Of a stretch of 22,265 nt of DNA, positions 1 to 7,473 are shown in pieces. Position numbers and translations under genes: made by a program. The DNA is from an uncultured Lachnospiraceae bacterium. GTDB taxonomy: Bacteria; Bacillota; Clostridia; Lachnospirales; Lachnospiraceae. The DNA is taken from the NCBI GenBank assembly GCA_902797705.1, contig CADBTX010000161.1:1-22265 (forward strand), read 5' to 3'. The notes below the pieces were generated by a model. It was not told the DNA's origin and searched no databases. It saw only the letters and a program-made list of their open reading frames with translations. The first letter of the stretch is position 1, and each line of letters opens with the position of its first letter.

Positions 1-18
1 GCGCGTCAATACGTGCCC

Positions 19-43
19 GTGAAATGTCCACTGGACATTTCAC
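19..43. repeat. 25-base perfect palindrome (hairpin)
   Basis: Two 12-base arms, GTGAAATGTCCA and TGGACATTTCAC, are exact reverse complements around a single central C. It is the first of several hairpins packed into bases 19-180. There is no T-run after it on either strand, so it is not an ordinary terminator. It resembles a dispersed intergenic repeat, but copy number elsewhere in the genome cannot be seen here. Confidence 0.85.
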
Positions 44-46
44 CTT

Positions 47-82
47 TCGGCTCATCGTGCGAAGCACGATTTAATTAGCCGA
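47..82. repeat. Two-part hairpin
   Basis: The inner stem ATCGTGC (54-60) pairs with GCACGAT (64-70) across a GAA loop. An outer stem TCGGCT (47-52) pairs with AGCCGA (77-82), leaving an asymmetric internal loop (one base against TTAATT). It lies four bases after the palindrome at 19-43, so the two probably belong to one composite element. No U-tract follows. Confidence 0.75.
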
Positions 83-95
83 ATGCGTTGTATCT

Positions 96-120
96 ATTCA
101 GAACCCGATGGGTTCTGAAT
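96..120. repeat. 11-base-stem hairpin
   Basis: ATTCAGAACCC (96-106) and GGGTTCTGAAT (110-120) are perfect reverse complements around a GAT loop. It is the third strong hairpin in 100 bases. It is followed by an A-rich stretch on the + strand, so on the - strand it would be preceded, not followed, by T-rich sequence; terminator function is unlikely in either direction. Confidence 0.8.
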
Positions 121-130
121 AAATACAAAT

Positions 131-180
131 AAAGATCGTTAAGCAAAGATCGGACAAGGGACAAGGGACCGGCTAAGCCG
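131..180. repeat. Short direct repeats and small hairpin
   Basis: AAAGATCG occurs twice (131-138 and 145-152). A 7-base unit GGACAAG then occurs 2.7 times in tandem (152-170). A small CGGC-TAA-GCCG hairpin follows (170-180). Together with the hairpins at 19-120 this makes up a repeat-dense, apparently non-coding 180-base block at the left edge. Confidence 0.6.
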
Positions 181-184
181 CCCC

Positions 185-213
185 TCGAAAAACTTCCTGC
201 ATAATGCTATAAT
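185..213 (+). promoter_or_regulatory. Sigma-A-like promoter for the 261-1704 gene pair
   Basis: The -10 hexamer TATAAT (208-213) is a consensus match. Seventeen bases upstream is TCGAAA (185-190), a 4/6 match to the -35 consensus. Transcription would start near base 220, giving a leader of about 40 bases that contains a small GAAAC-AGA-GTTTC hairpin (233-245) just before the ribosome binding site. Confidence 0.6.
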
Positions 214-260
214 ATATATGTTGTTTTTTATTGAAACAGAGTTTCTGAGGGGAATAAAGT

Positions 261-1205
261 TTGAAAGAAACACTTTCAAACTTTCGTCGGTGTCGCGCAG
301 GCACGCCACCGATAAGCACACTTGCCTGCGTCAAGGTACATATTATGACGGAATTGGATAGCTATGTTGCAGAAGATCTGAAAAAGTATTCGGGCCGCTA
401 CTTCCCACTTAAGGCGGGGATGCTCACAAGGCTTCTTGTAAAAAAAGCAGACTGTACAAAGCTGCATCCCAATCCCAATGATGAGTTTACCTTTCCTGAC
501 ATTGGTCCCAGCTATCGGATCATCGGGGAGTATGAGCAGAAATACAGAGATGCCATGCGCCACGGCCAGACCCATGTAGAGGAGCCGCTTATCGTCGAAA
601 AAATGTATCCCGACGGCTATATGATAATGAACGGCCATCACCGCTGGGCAGCTGCCATGAGAATGGGAGTTAAACAGATCCCGATAAGGATAGTGAATTT
701 CGCCCACGAAGCCGACATCGACGAGGTGATGAAGAATTCAAATAACTATAAAAGGGTTACCTTCGATCTGGATGAGGTCATCTTTACGAAGGATGATTCG
801 TCTTCAGAGAAGGAACTGATCTTCCCCTTTAACCGTATCTATAAGGAAAGACTGAAGATCGGAGTTCCCGCCCTCTTTGACTACCTTAAAAACAACGGCT
901 ACGACATCTGGGTTTATTCCGAAAAGTTTTATTCAATCGATTATATAAGGACTCTTTTCAAAAAATACCATGTGAACGTAAACGGCATCGTAACCGGAAC
1001 AGCCAAAAAAGGCATCATGGGTTCGGATGCAAAGAAAAGGATCTCGGATCAGATCTCAAAGAGATACAAATATACCATACATATAGACAATGACACCGTA
1101 TTAAAAAGCACCACCGAATCCAAGGATTTTGTGGAATTTGAGATCGGCAAGGAAAATACCAACTGGTCCAGCGAGATAATGCGGATCATCGGAGATATAA
1201 ACTGA
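261..1205 (+). CDS. ParB-like domain fused to HAD-like domain
   Basis: The 314-residue product has two parts. Around residues 105-147 is a ParB/sulfiredoxin-fold signature: a 'PLIVEK' strand, then N124-G-H-H-R128, then 'QIPIRIV'. Residues 165-314 look like a HAD-superfamily phosphatase or phosphotransferase core: FDLDEV with D169 and D171 (motif I), WVYS ending at S220 (motif II), and HIDND with D276 and D278 (acidic motif IV). The start is a TTG at 261 with GAGGGG eight bases upstream; an in-frame ATG at 345 (residue 29) with a weaker AAGG site is a serious alternative, because the first 28 residues look unlike the rest. The next gene follows after one base and encodes a paralogue of the HAD half. 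ParB/Srx folds include CTPases and kinases as well as DNA-binding partition proteins, so a small-molecule role is as likely as a DNA role. No function is assigned. Confidence 0.75.
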   Translation: MKETLSNFRRCRAGTPPISTLACVKVHIMTELDSYVAEDLKKYSGRYFPLKAGMLTRLLVKKADCTKLHPNPNDEFTFPDIGPSYRIIGEYEQKYRDAMRHGQTHVEEPLIVEKMYPDGYMIMNGHHRWAAAMRMGVKQIPIRIVNFAHEADIDEVMKNSNNYKRVTFDLDEVIFTKDDSSSEKELIFPFNRIYKERLKIGVPALFDYLKNNGYDIWVYSEKFYSIDYIRTLFKKYHVNVNGIVTGTAKKGIMGSDAKKRISDQISKRYKYTIHIDNDTVLKSTTESKDFVEFEIGKENTNWSSEIMRIIGDIN

Positions 1206-1206
1206 A

Positions 1207-1704
1207 ATGAAGAACAATGACCAGAACCGGATGCGGATCTCCTTTGATCTGGATGAGGTGCTCTTTGTCCATCCCTCCACCCATAAGATCGAACCGCCTC
1301 CTCCCTTCCCCTTTGATCATATCTTTAAGGAAAGGCTGAGGTACGGCGCTCCGGATCTAATCAACTCCCTGCAGAAGCTTGGTTACGAGGTATGGATCTA
1401 CACTTCATCCTTCCGCACGGAAAGATATATAAAATTCTATTTTTTACTGTATAAGGTAAGATTCGACGGCATCGTCAATGCCATGCGCCACTTAAAAGAG
1501 GTTCAGGGGACAAGGAAGGATATACTTCCGCAAAAGCTCCCGAGCAGGTACCGGATCTCCCTTCACATCGATGATGAAGATATAGTCTGTTCCCTCGGCA
1601 GGCAGTACGGCTATTCCACCTACCAGCTGGATGCCGATGATGATAACTGGAAAGAAAAGATCATACACAGAGCCGACCAGATAAGAAAACAGTTTGACAG
1701 TTAG
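1207..1704 (+). CDS. HAD-like protein, paralogue of the preceding gene's C-terminus
   Basis: This 165-residue protein aligns by eye along its whole length with residues 165-314 of the upstream protein. Shared blocks are FDLDEV (D14, D16), FPF..I.KERL..G.P.L (residues 34-51), GY..W.Y (59-65) and HIDDED (120-125). It keeps the motif-I aspartates and the C-terminal acidic motif of a HAD hydrolase but lacks the ParB-like domain. It starts with ATG one base after the upstream stop; GGAGAT inside the end of that gene serves as its ribosome binding site. The two are surely co-transcribed, and transcription ends at the hairpin overlapping its stop codon. The substrate is unknown; the short cap region would suit a polymer, nucleotide or phosphoprotein as well as a small molecule. 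Confidence 0.75.
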   Translation: MKNNDQNRMRISFDLDEVLFVHPSTHKIEPPPPFPFDHIFKERLRYGAPDLINSLQKLGYEVWIYTSSFRTERYIKFYFLLYKVRFDGIVNAMRHLKEVQGTRKDILPQKLPSRYRISLHIDDEDIVCSLGRQYGYSTYQLDADDDNWKEKIIHRADQIRKQFDS

Positions 1705-1719
1705 TCAGGCTGTTTTTTT
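1686..1719 (+). terminator. Intrinsic terminator of the ParB/HAD operon
   Basis: Bases 1686-1698 pair with 1704-1716 in a 13-base-pair stem (two G-T wobbles) around an AGTTA loop. The T-run 1713-1719 closes it. The hairpin overlaps the last codons and stop of the second HAD gene. Confidence 0.85.
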
Positions 1720-1758
1720 ATTCTTCCAGAAACTGTAGTCATACTTAATACAGGAAAA

Positions 1759-1921
1759 ATCCCGGATTAGATCCCAGGTTATTCATCCGGGTTAACTCCC
1801 AGGATAACTACCTGGTTGATATCCGGTTTGACATCCTGGATGCATTCAGGTTGATAACCAGGCCGACATTCGGGTATAGGTTAACAATTCAGGTATAGGT
1901 TATAGGCTGCTATAGGTTAAC
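1759..1921. repeat. Degenerate 12-base tandem array
   Basis: CC(A/T)GG, CCGG or TC(A/G)GG cores begin at 1762, 1774, 1787, 1799, 1811, 1823, 1835, 1846, 1858 and 1870: intervals of 12, 13, 12, 12, 12, 12, 11, 12 and 12. The approximate unit is ATCC-(A/G)GGTTGAY. From 1875 the pattern changes to repeats of TATAGGTTA. Some units are mutually complementary, for example CCCGGAT (1761-1767) with ATCCGGG (1785-1791) and GGTT-GAT-AACC (1849-1859). No open reading frame uses the array. The rest of this intergenic stretch up to 2068 shows nothing I can name. Confidence 0.7.
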
Positions 1922-2068
1922 ATAACATCATGTCGTTTTTATGGGACAGCTTCCGGATTAGAATCTGTTTATCAAGCAAAAAGAACCGAAAAAGTAACTA
2001 TTCAGAACAGCCCGAAGCACTTGCTGCTGAGGGCGTATGAAAGCCTTGGCATTTAGGCTCAAAAAAAT

Positions 2069-2082
2069 CGAACAGATTTTCG
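2069..2082. promoter_or_regulatory. Degenerate LexA (SOS) box 1
   Basis: CGAACAGATTTTCG matches the Gram-positive LexA consensus CGAACRNRYGTTYC at 12 of 14 positions. It lies just upstream of the -35 element at 2092. On its own it would be marginal; its spacing of 31 bases to the next box supports it. Confidence 0.5.
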
Positions 2083-2091
2083 AAAAAGTTA

Positions 2092-2120
2092 TTGACATTC
2101 GAACAATCGTTCGATATAAT
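2092..2120 (+). promoter_or_regulatory. Consensus sigma-A promoter under SOS control
   Basis: TTGACA (2092-2097) and TATAAT (2115-2120) are both perfect consensus hexamers, separated by 17 bases. One LexA box fills the spacer and another covers the expected start site near 2127. A promoter this strong needs tight repression, which the overlapping operators provide. The predicted 5' leader to the ATG at 2215 is about 88 bases. Confidence 0.9.
2100..2113. promoter_or_regulatory. LexA (SOS) box 2, between -35 and -10
   Basis: CGAACAATCGTTCG is a palindromic GAAC-N4-GTTC operator matching 12 of 14 positions of CGAACRNRYGTTYC. It lies wholly between the -35 and -10 hexamers, so bound LexA would block RNA polymerase. 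Confidence 0.85.
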
Positions 2121-2128
2121 TCAAACAT

Positions 2129-2142
2129 CGAACGAACGTTCT
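2129..2142. promoter_or_regulatory. LexA (SOS) box 3, over the start site region
   Basis: CGAACGAACGTTCT matches the LexA consensus at 13 of 14 positions and has the exact GAAC-N4-GTTC core. It sits immediately downstream of the -10 element, 29 bases from box 2. Confidence 0.85.
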
Positions 2143-2214
2143 GTGCGAGTCTGATGTATGGGGAAGGGTTCCATTACCGAAGGCGGACTGACGATCCGGG
2201 AGGGAGAAACGGCT

Positions 2215-2598
2215 ATGAGAAACAGATCGAGGAAGATGATCCTTAGAAAACGTAAGGCAGGAAGAATGGCGGCAAGGTTTATAACAGTGCTCTCAGCTCT
2301 TTTGATATTTCTTACGGCTGCCGGAAGCATCCGTTCATTTGCCGGATCCAAAAAGGAACAAAGATCCGTTTCAAAGAGATACAGCAGCATAATGGTATAC
2401 CCCGGCGATGATCTGGGAAGTGTGGCAGACAAATATCAGTGTCCCGAACTATGTGAAAAAAGGCAGCTTATGGCTGAGATATCAGCCATAAACCACCTTA
2501 CTGTCGATGACACTTCCCTGACTCCCGGAAATCACATTATCGTTCCGGTCTACAGCGTGGAATACAGTGATCCGGTACTATCAGCCTCCGGATCGTAA
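2215..2598 (+). CDS. SOS-controlled membrane-anchored LysM protein, YneA-like
   Basis: This 127-residue protein has a basic N-terminus (residues 1-20), one hydrophobic segment (about 21-43, either an anchor or an uncleaved signal), then a LysM-type domain at about 58-112 with 'MVYPGDDLGSVADKY' at its start and 'LTPGNHIIVPVY' at its end. The ATG at 2215 has GGGAGGGAG eight bases upstream; an ATG at 2158 would add 19 residues but lacks such a site. The three LexA boxes and consensus promoter upstream match the control and build of Bacillus YneA, a short-lived SOS inhibitor of cell division with one membrane segment and a LysM domain. In Bacillus yneA sits beside lexA; no lexA is present here. 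The role is inferred from architecture plus regulation, not from close sequence identity. It converges on alaS, 21 bases apart. Confidence 0.75.
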   Translation: MRNRSRKMILRKRKAGRMAARFITVLSALLIFLTAAGSIRSFAGSKKEQRSVSKRYSSIMVYPGDDLGSVADKYQCPELCEKRQLMAEISAINHLTVDDTSLTPGNHIIVPVYSVEYSDPVLSASGS

Positions 2599-2619
2599 AA
2601 GGCAGAACAGATCAGGGCA

Positions 2620-5265
2620 TCAAAGCTGGGAAGAAAGGACCTCCTCCGCCTTCTTAAGGGCCTCGGGTATACCGGCAGGATTCTTACCTCCGGCCTGAGC
2701 CATGTTGGGACGTCCTCCTCCGCCGCCTCCAACCAGAGGAGCGATCTCCTTAATGAGGTTACCTGCATGGGCGCCCTTCAGAGTGGCACCCTCTGTGGCC
2801 GCCACCACGATATTGGCCTTTCCGCCGCAGTCGGATAAGAGGACAACAACCGCAGCATCCTTTCCGGCCTTCAATTTATCTGAGAGTTCCCTGAGGCCGT
2901 TCATGTCAACATCCTTAATGGAGGAAGCAAGAAGAGATACTCCCTTCACATCCTTTTCCTCAACATCACCCAGAGCCTCATTGTTGGCTTTGCTCTTCAG
3001 GGATTCATTCTCGGACTTAAGAGCCTTTAATTCATCCTGAAGCTTTTTGATATGATCGGAGAGATCCGCAGGATTCGTTTTAAGAAGCGCTGCAGCATCA
3101 TAGAGTTTCTTTTCCTCATCCTTAAGGAAGTTGAATGCATTGTCTCCCGTCAGGGCTTCTATCCTTCTGACACCGGCAGCAACACCGCTTTCCGAAAGGA
3201 TCTTAAATAATCCCACATGACTTGTATTGGATACATGGGTTCCTCCGCAGAGCTCCACGGAGAAATCTCCCATTTTTACAACCCTTACTATATCTCCGTA
3301 CTTTTCACCGAATAAAGCCATGGCACCGGTCTTCTTAGCCTCCTCCATGGACATCTCTTCCGTTACAACGGGAAGAGCTTCGGCGATCTTCTGATTGACA
3401 AGTTCTTCCACCTTCCGGATCTCCTCAGGAGTCATAGCCTTGTCATTATTGAAGTCAAACCTGGTCTTATCGGTATCCTGATAAGAACCTGCCTGCTCCA
3501 CATGATCCCCAAGAACCTCTCTTAAGGCCTTCTGCAGAAGGTGAGTGGCAGAATGGTTCCGGCAGGTGCGGTCGCGCAAGGTCTTATCCACATTTAACTT
3601 TACCCTGTCACCCTTCTTAAATGAGCCGCTCTTAACCATACCTATATGTACAGTCCTGTCTCCGGAGTGGATGGTCTCTGTAACGGTAAAGACAGCGCCG
3701 TTATCGCTTAATATCTCTCCCTTATCTCCTACCTGGCCGCCCATGGTTCCGTAGAATGGCGTCTTATCCGTGATGATGCTTCCCTTATATCCCTCTTCAA
3801 GCGTGTCTAAGAGGGATTCGCCGTCAGACATGGCCACAACGCTTCCCTCATCGCTTATATGGCTGTAACCGGTGAATACAGTGGTAACAGAAGCATCCAA
3901 TGAATCAAAGACACCCTTACCCGCCTCCAGATTAGCAGAGAAATTCTGGTTCTCCCGGGCCTTCTGCTTCTGTTCCTCCATAGCAGCGTCAAAGCCCTTT
4001 TCATCCACCTTAAGCCCCTCTTCTCCGGCAAGCTCCACAGTGAGTTCTAAGGGGAAGCCATAGGTATCATAGAGGAAAAAGGCTGATCTTCCGTCAACGG
4101 TATCTTTCTTTTCTTCCTTGTTCTTTTCAAGGATCTTCTTAAATTCCTTCATGCCGTTTTCAAGAGTGCTTTCAAATCTCTCGATCTCACGGCCCAGTTC
4201 ATTCAGTACGAATTTCCTGTTTGCAACAAGGTTTGGATAGCTCTCATTGTATATCTCATCGATAAAGATCTCTGCGATCTTAAGGATCTTTTCCTTGCCA
4301 AGCCCCAGGGTCCTTCCGTGTCTGACAGCCCGTCGGATGAGGCGGCGAAGTATGTATCCCGCGCCGGTATTAGAAGGAGTGAGCTTTGCTTCATCCCCGA
4401 TAAGCATGACGGAGGTACGTATGTGATCCGCAAGGATACGCATGGATCTCGTCATCTTCTCATCTTCATTATACTTTGAGCCGGTCTCCTTCTCGATATA
4501 ATTTATAACAGGCACAAAAACATCCACCTGATAAACATCTCTGGAACCGTTTAAGAATGCCAGTATCCTTTCAAGTCCCCATCCCGTGTCCACATTCTTT
4601 TGCTTCAACGGAGTAAGGCTTCCGTCATGATGCTTCTCATACTGCATGAACACATCATTTCCGAGCTCGGTGTATTTTCCGCAGTCACAGCCCGGACCGC
4701 AGTCAGGTCCGCAGTCAGGTCTGTCCTCAATATAGAACATTTCGCTGTCCGGACCGCAGGGACCGTATTCAAGCCCCCACCAGTTGTCCTTGGCGGGAAG
4801 GTAATAGATATTTTCCTTTTTGAATCCGGAGGCTATACGGAAACCTGCCCCCTCTTCATCTCTGGGAGCATTTTCATCCCCGGCAAATACCGTTGCAGCC
4901 AGATGATCCGCATCAAAGCCGAAGACCTCTGTCAAAAGTTCATAACTCCACTTGCAGCGTTCCTCCTTGAAATAATCCCCGAGGCTCCAGCTCCCAAGCA
5001 TTTCGAAGAAGGTAACGTGGCTCTTATCTCCCACGGAGTCGATGTCGTTTGTTCTTACACAGCCCTGAACATTGCAGAGTCTGGTGCCCATGGGGTGCTT
5101 CTTTCCAAGAAGATAGGGCATAAGTGGCTGCATTCCCGCCACATTAAACATAACTCCCGTGGAACCGTCACTTACGAGAGATACTGCGCCGCAGTCCACA
5201 TGACCCCGGTCTTTATAAAACTGCTTCCAGGTATTTCGAAGCTCATTTGCCGTAAACTGTCTCAT
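2620..5265 (-). CDS. alaS: Alanine--tRNA ligase
   Basis: Full-length 881-residue cytoplasmic AlaRS that charges tRNA-Ala. The class II catalytic core fills the N-terminal half (FEMLGSWSLGDYF at 87-99, tRNA-binding region to about 460). The editing domain shows the zinc/active-site pairs H571-x3-H575 and C673-G-G-T-H677. A coiled C-Ala region follows and ends in a glycine run before RPNMAQAGG. Residues 185-196 form a cysteine-rich loop (five Cys, with CGPDCGPGCDCG), a feature of many clostridial AlaRS that may bind metal. The ATG has AGGT eight bases upstream. It is the last gene of a run with glyQS (24-base gap) and the gene at 6707-7402. No T-box is present, and no convincing terminator separates its end from the convergent small LysM gene. 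Confidence 0.97.
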   Translation of the reverse strand: MRQFTANELRNTWKQFYKDRGHVDCGAVSLVSDGSTGVMFNVAGMQPLMPYLLGKKHPMGTRLCNVQGCVRTNDIDSVGDKSHVTFFEMLGSWSLGDYFKEERCKWSYELLTEVFGFDADHLAATVFAGDENAPRDEEGAGFRIASGFKKENIYYLPAKDNWWGLEYGPCGPDSEMFYIEDRPDCGPDCGPGCDCGKYTELGNDVFMQYEKHHDGSLTPLKQKNVDTGWGLERILAFLNGSRDVYQVDVFVPVINYIEKETGSKYNEDEKMTRSMRILADHIRTSVMLIGDEAKLTPSNTGAGYILRRLIRRAVRHGRTLGLGKEKILKIAEIFIDEIYNESYPNLVANRKFVLNELGREIERFESTLENGMKEFKKILEKNKEEKKDTVDGRSAFFLYDTYGFPLELTVELAGEEGLKVDEKGFDAAMEEQKQKARENQNFSANLEAGKGVFDSLDASVTTVFTGYSHISDEGSVVAMSDGESLLDTLEEGYKGSIITDKTPFYGTMGGQVGDKGEILSDNGAVFTVTETIHSGDRTVHIGMVKSGSFKKGDRVKLNVDKTLRDRTCRNHSATHLLQKALREVLGDHVEQAGSYQDTDKTRFDFNNDKAMTPEEIRKVEELVNQKIAEALPVVTEEMSMEEAKKTGAMALFGEKYGDIVRVVKMGDFSVELCGGTHVSNTSHVGLFKILSESGVAAGVRRIEALTGDNAFNFLKDEEKKLYDAAALLKTNPADLSDHIKKLQDELKALKSENESLKSKANNEALGDVEEKDVKGVSLLASSIKDVDMNGLRELSDKLKAGKDAAVVVLLSDCGGKANIVVAATEGATLKGAHAGNLIKEIAPLVGGGGGGRPNMAQAGGKNPAGIPEALKKAEEVLSSQL

Positions 5266-5289
5266 GATATGTACCTAGCTTTTCCTTTC

Positions 5290-6681
5290 TCACTTGAATA
5301 TAAATTTATCCCTGAAGTAATCTCCAAGTTTTTCAATGGCAACCCTCTCCTGCTCCATGGAATCACGGTCGCGGATGGTCACCGCATTATCATTCTCGGA
5401 ATCAAAATCATAGGTGATGCAGTAGGGAGTACCGATCTCATCCTGTCTTCTGTAGCGCTTGCCTATAGCTCCCCTGTCATCAAACTCACAATTATAGTAC
5501 CGGCTCAGCTCGTCATAGATCTTTTCCGCGCCCTCATTCAGCTTCTTGCTAAGAGGCAGGATGCCGATCTTAACAGGGGCGATGGCGGGATGGAAATGCA
5601 TGACATTCCTGATGTCTCCCCCATCCAGTTCTTCCTCATCATAGGCATCGCAGAGTATCGCAAGCACCATTCTGTCGGCTCCCAGTGAAGGCTCTATGCA
5701 GTAAGGGATATATCTCTCATTCTTTGTATCATCAAAGTAGCTCATATCCTCACCGGAGGTATTCTGGTGCTGGGTAAGATCATAATCCGTCCTGTCAGCC
5801 ACACCCCAGAGTTCTCCCCAGCCGAAGGGGAAGAGGAACTCAAAGTCGGTGGTAGCCCTGGAATAGAAAGCAAGTTCCGCAGGATCATGGTCACGGGTCC
5901 TTAAATTCTCCGGCGTAAGCCCCAGATCCAGAAGGAACTGATGGCAGTACTCCTTCCAGTACTTAAACCACTCCAGATCCGTTCCGGGCTCACAGAAGAA
6001 TTCCAGCTCCATCTGCTCAAATTCGCGGGTACGGAAGGTAAAGTTTCCGGGAGTTATCTCATTTCTGAAGGACTTTCCTATCTGTCCTATTCCAAATGGG
6101 ATCTTCTTTCTGCTTGTCCTCTGTACATTCTTAAAGTTAACAAATATGCCCTGGGCGGTCTCGGGACGGAGATATACAGTATTCTTAGCGTCCTCCGTAA
6201 CTCCCTGGAAGGTCTTGAACATAAGGTTGAACTGACGGATATCGGTGAAATTGTGCTTTCCGCAGGTGGGACAGGGAATGCTGTTCTTTCTGATGAAATC
6301 CATCATCTCATCATTGGACCATCCGTCCACAGAGGATTCCAGTGCAACACCGTTTTCCTTGGCCCAGTCCTCAATAACCTTGTCCGCCCTGAATCTCTCA
6401 TGACACTCCTTACAGTCAACGAGGGGGTCGGAAAAGCTCTTGATATGGCCGGAAGCCACATAGGTCTGAGTATTCATGAGTATGGCGCAGTCCACACCCA
6501 CATTGTATTTATTGCCGGTAACAAACCTCTGCCACCAGGCTTTTTTCACATTGTTCTTAAGCTCCACACCGAGATTACCGTAATCCCAGGTGTTTGCAAG
6601 GCCTCCGTAGATCTCGCTTCCGGGATAGATAAAGCCCCTGCCCTTGCACACGTTAACGATCTTGTCCATTGTTTTTTCCAT
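5290..6681 (-). CDS. glyQS: Glycine--tRNA ligase, single-chain (alpha2) type
   Basis: The 463-residue product is the eukaryote/archaea-like homodimeric GlyRS used by many Gram-positive bacteria, not the alpha2-beta2 enzyme. Visible features are the opening [14 protein letters not shown], a four-cysteine site (C90-C93 and C137-C140), [15 protein letters not shown] (169-183), motif 2 FRNEIT (205-210), and motif 3 near [10 protein letters not shown] (about 355). The C-terminal anticodon-binding domain starts around 'VKIGILPLS'. The start ATG at 6681 has AAGGAG eleven bases upstream, which favours it over an ATG four codons later. It is followed 24 bases on by alaS and preceded 25 bases by a membrane protein gene; all three probably share one message. 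Confidence 0.96.
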   Translation of the reverse strand: MEKTMDKIVNVCKGRGFIYPGSEIYGGLANTWDYGNLGVELKNNVKKAWWQRFVTGNKYNVGVDCAILMNTQTYVASGHIKSFSDPLVDCKECHERFRADKVIEDWAKENGVALESSVDGWSNDEMMDFIRKNSIPCPTCGKHNFTDIRQFNLMFKTFQGVTEDAKNTVYLRPETAQGIFVNFKNVQRTSRKKIPFGIGQIGKSFRNEITPGNFTFRTREFEQMELEFFCEPGTDLEWFKYWKEYCHQFLLDLGLTPENLRTRDHDPAELAFYSRATTDFEFLFPFGWGELWGVADRTDYDLTQHQNTSGEDMSYFDDTKNERYIPYCIEPSLGADRMVLAILCDAYDEEELDGGDIRNVMHFHPAIAPVKIGILPLSKKLNEGAEKIYDELSRYYNCEFDDRGAIGKRYRRQDEIGTPYCITYDFDSENDNAVTIRDRDSMEQERVAIEKLGDYFRDKFIFK

Positions 6682-6706
6682 CTTAGAAAACTCTCCTTTT
6701 CTCTGT

Positions 6707-7402
6707 CTATTTATATATTATCACGCTGTCGATCCCGGCTTTTTTGACCTCGGCGGTCTTCTTTCCGGTTTTTGTAACATTCCTTGAAACATACTGTATG
6801 TTTTTCGGCAGGGAGATGGTGGTATCGTCATTGAGCATAACGTAATTCCCCTTAACCTTCTCCATGGCCTCATGGGTGAGAACGGCATTCTTATCATCAG
6901 CAAGTGTGAAACCGGTGATATCCAGTTCCTCAGCCTTTCCGGTCTTAAATACCTTTTCGTTATAGGCTGCATAGTCTTCAGCAGATCTGTAGAAAATAAC
7001 CGCTCTGGCCATGCCGTCCTTTATATCCAGACTCTTGAGCTCTATCCTGTCACCGGCGGAGGAATTGTACTCCTCTATGGTAGAATTCACCATTTCTTCG
7101 AGAGCTGCGGGATCGTATTCGGAGGTATCAAAATCCTCTACGGAAGTCTCCGTAAGCGAGCCGTCTTTATTGAGGCTTATCACATTGTGGACAGAGCTGT
7201 CATCCTCTTCGGAAACGGCTTCATTTTCTCCGGAAGAAGGCAGCATATCCTTTACAAAGCCAAAAAGCTTTATACATAGAAAAACAGCAGCTATAAGGGC
7301 TGCCACGAACAATATGAGGATAACGATCCTTGCTGCATATGCCTTTATGCGCCTTGATCTCCGTCTCCTGCCGGTTCTCTTTGTTTTTCTCCTCTTTACC
7401 AT
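6707..7402 (-). CDS. Single-pass membrane protein of unknown function
   Basis: I do not recognise a family. The 231-residue product has a very basic N-terminus (about 13 Lys/Arg in the first 19 residues), one hydrophobic helix at about 25-48, an acidic linker (about 55-70) and a likely extracytoplasmic domain of about 150 residues without cysteines. The topology is N-in, domain outside. Two-thirds through is a mixed alpha/beta stretch ('[28 protein letters not shown]'), reminiscent of small lipoprotein-like extracellular domains. The ATG has AAGGA twelve bases upstream. It is the first gene after a strong promoter at 7474-7502 and is only 25 bases from glyQS, so it is carried with two housekeeping synthetases. 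Being real is well supported; function is open. Confidence 0.8.
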   Translation of the reverse strand: MVKRRKTKRTGRRRRSRRIKAYAARIVILILFVAALIAAVFLCIKLFGFVKDMLPSSGENEAVSEEDDSSVHNVISLNKDGSLTETSVEDFDTSEYDPAALEEMVNSTIEEYNSSAGDRIELKSLDIKDGMARAVIFYRSAEDYAAYNEKVFKTGKAEELDITGFTLADDKNAVLTHEAMEKVKGNYVMLNDDTTISLPKNIQYVSRNVTKTGKKTAEVKKAGIDSVIIYK

Positions 7403-7422
7403 GCCGCTGATACATTCCTTCT

Positions 7423-7459
7423 CATAGCTGTTTATATAATAAAAAAACAGGTAGCTATG
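7423..7459 (-). promoter_or_regulatory. Leader hairpin upstream of the glyQS-alaS operon
   Basis: In the - strand transcript CATAG and CTGTTT (bases 7459-7445, with four extra bases between) pair with AAACAG and CTATG (7433-7423). The loop is U-rich. It occupies much of the roughly 65-base leader and ends about 20 bases before the start codon. The T-run is in the loop rather than after the stem, so it is not a terminator. Role unknown. Confidence 0.4.
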
Positions 7460-7473
7460 TAAGCATCCGAACT

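Noticed and set aside
1..260. tRNA or other known RNA gene at the left edge
   Set aside because: The hairpins do not assemble into a cloverleaf, and no T-loop GGTTC..AATC pattern or anticodon stem is present.
1759..1921. CRISPR-like array
   Set aside because: The period is 12 bases, the units are degenerate, and there are no spacers or cas genes.
2037..2246. Small + strand reading frame across the SOS promoter
   Set aside because: It runs through the -35, -10 and LexA boxes and into the LysM gene in another frame; no ribosome binding site.
2569..2594. Stem-loop GATCCGG / CCGGATC at the convergent 3' ends as a bidirectional terminator
   Set aside because: Seven base pairs with a 12-base loop, inside the LysM coding end, and no T-run follows on either strand.
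4600..5688. Long 362-codon + strand reading frame opposite alaS and glyQS
   Set aside because: It lies antisense to two unmistakable synthetase genes, spans their junction, has no ribosome binding site and no recognisable domain. It arises from codon bias of the true genes.
5941..6747. 268-codon + strand reading frame opposite glyQS
   Set aside because: Shadow of glyQS; no family features and no start signals.
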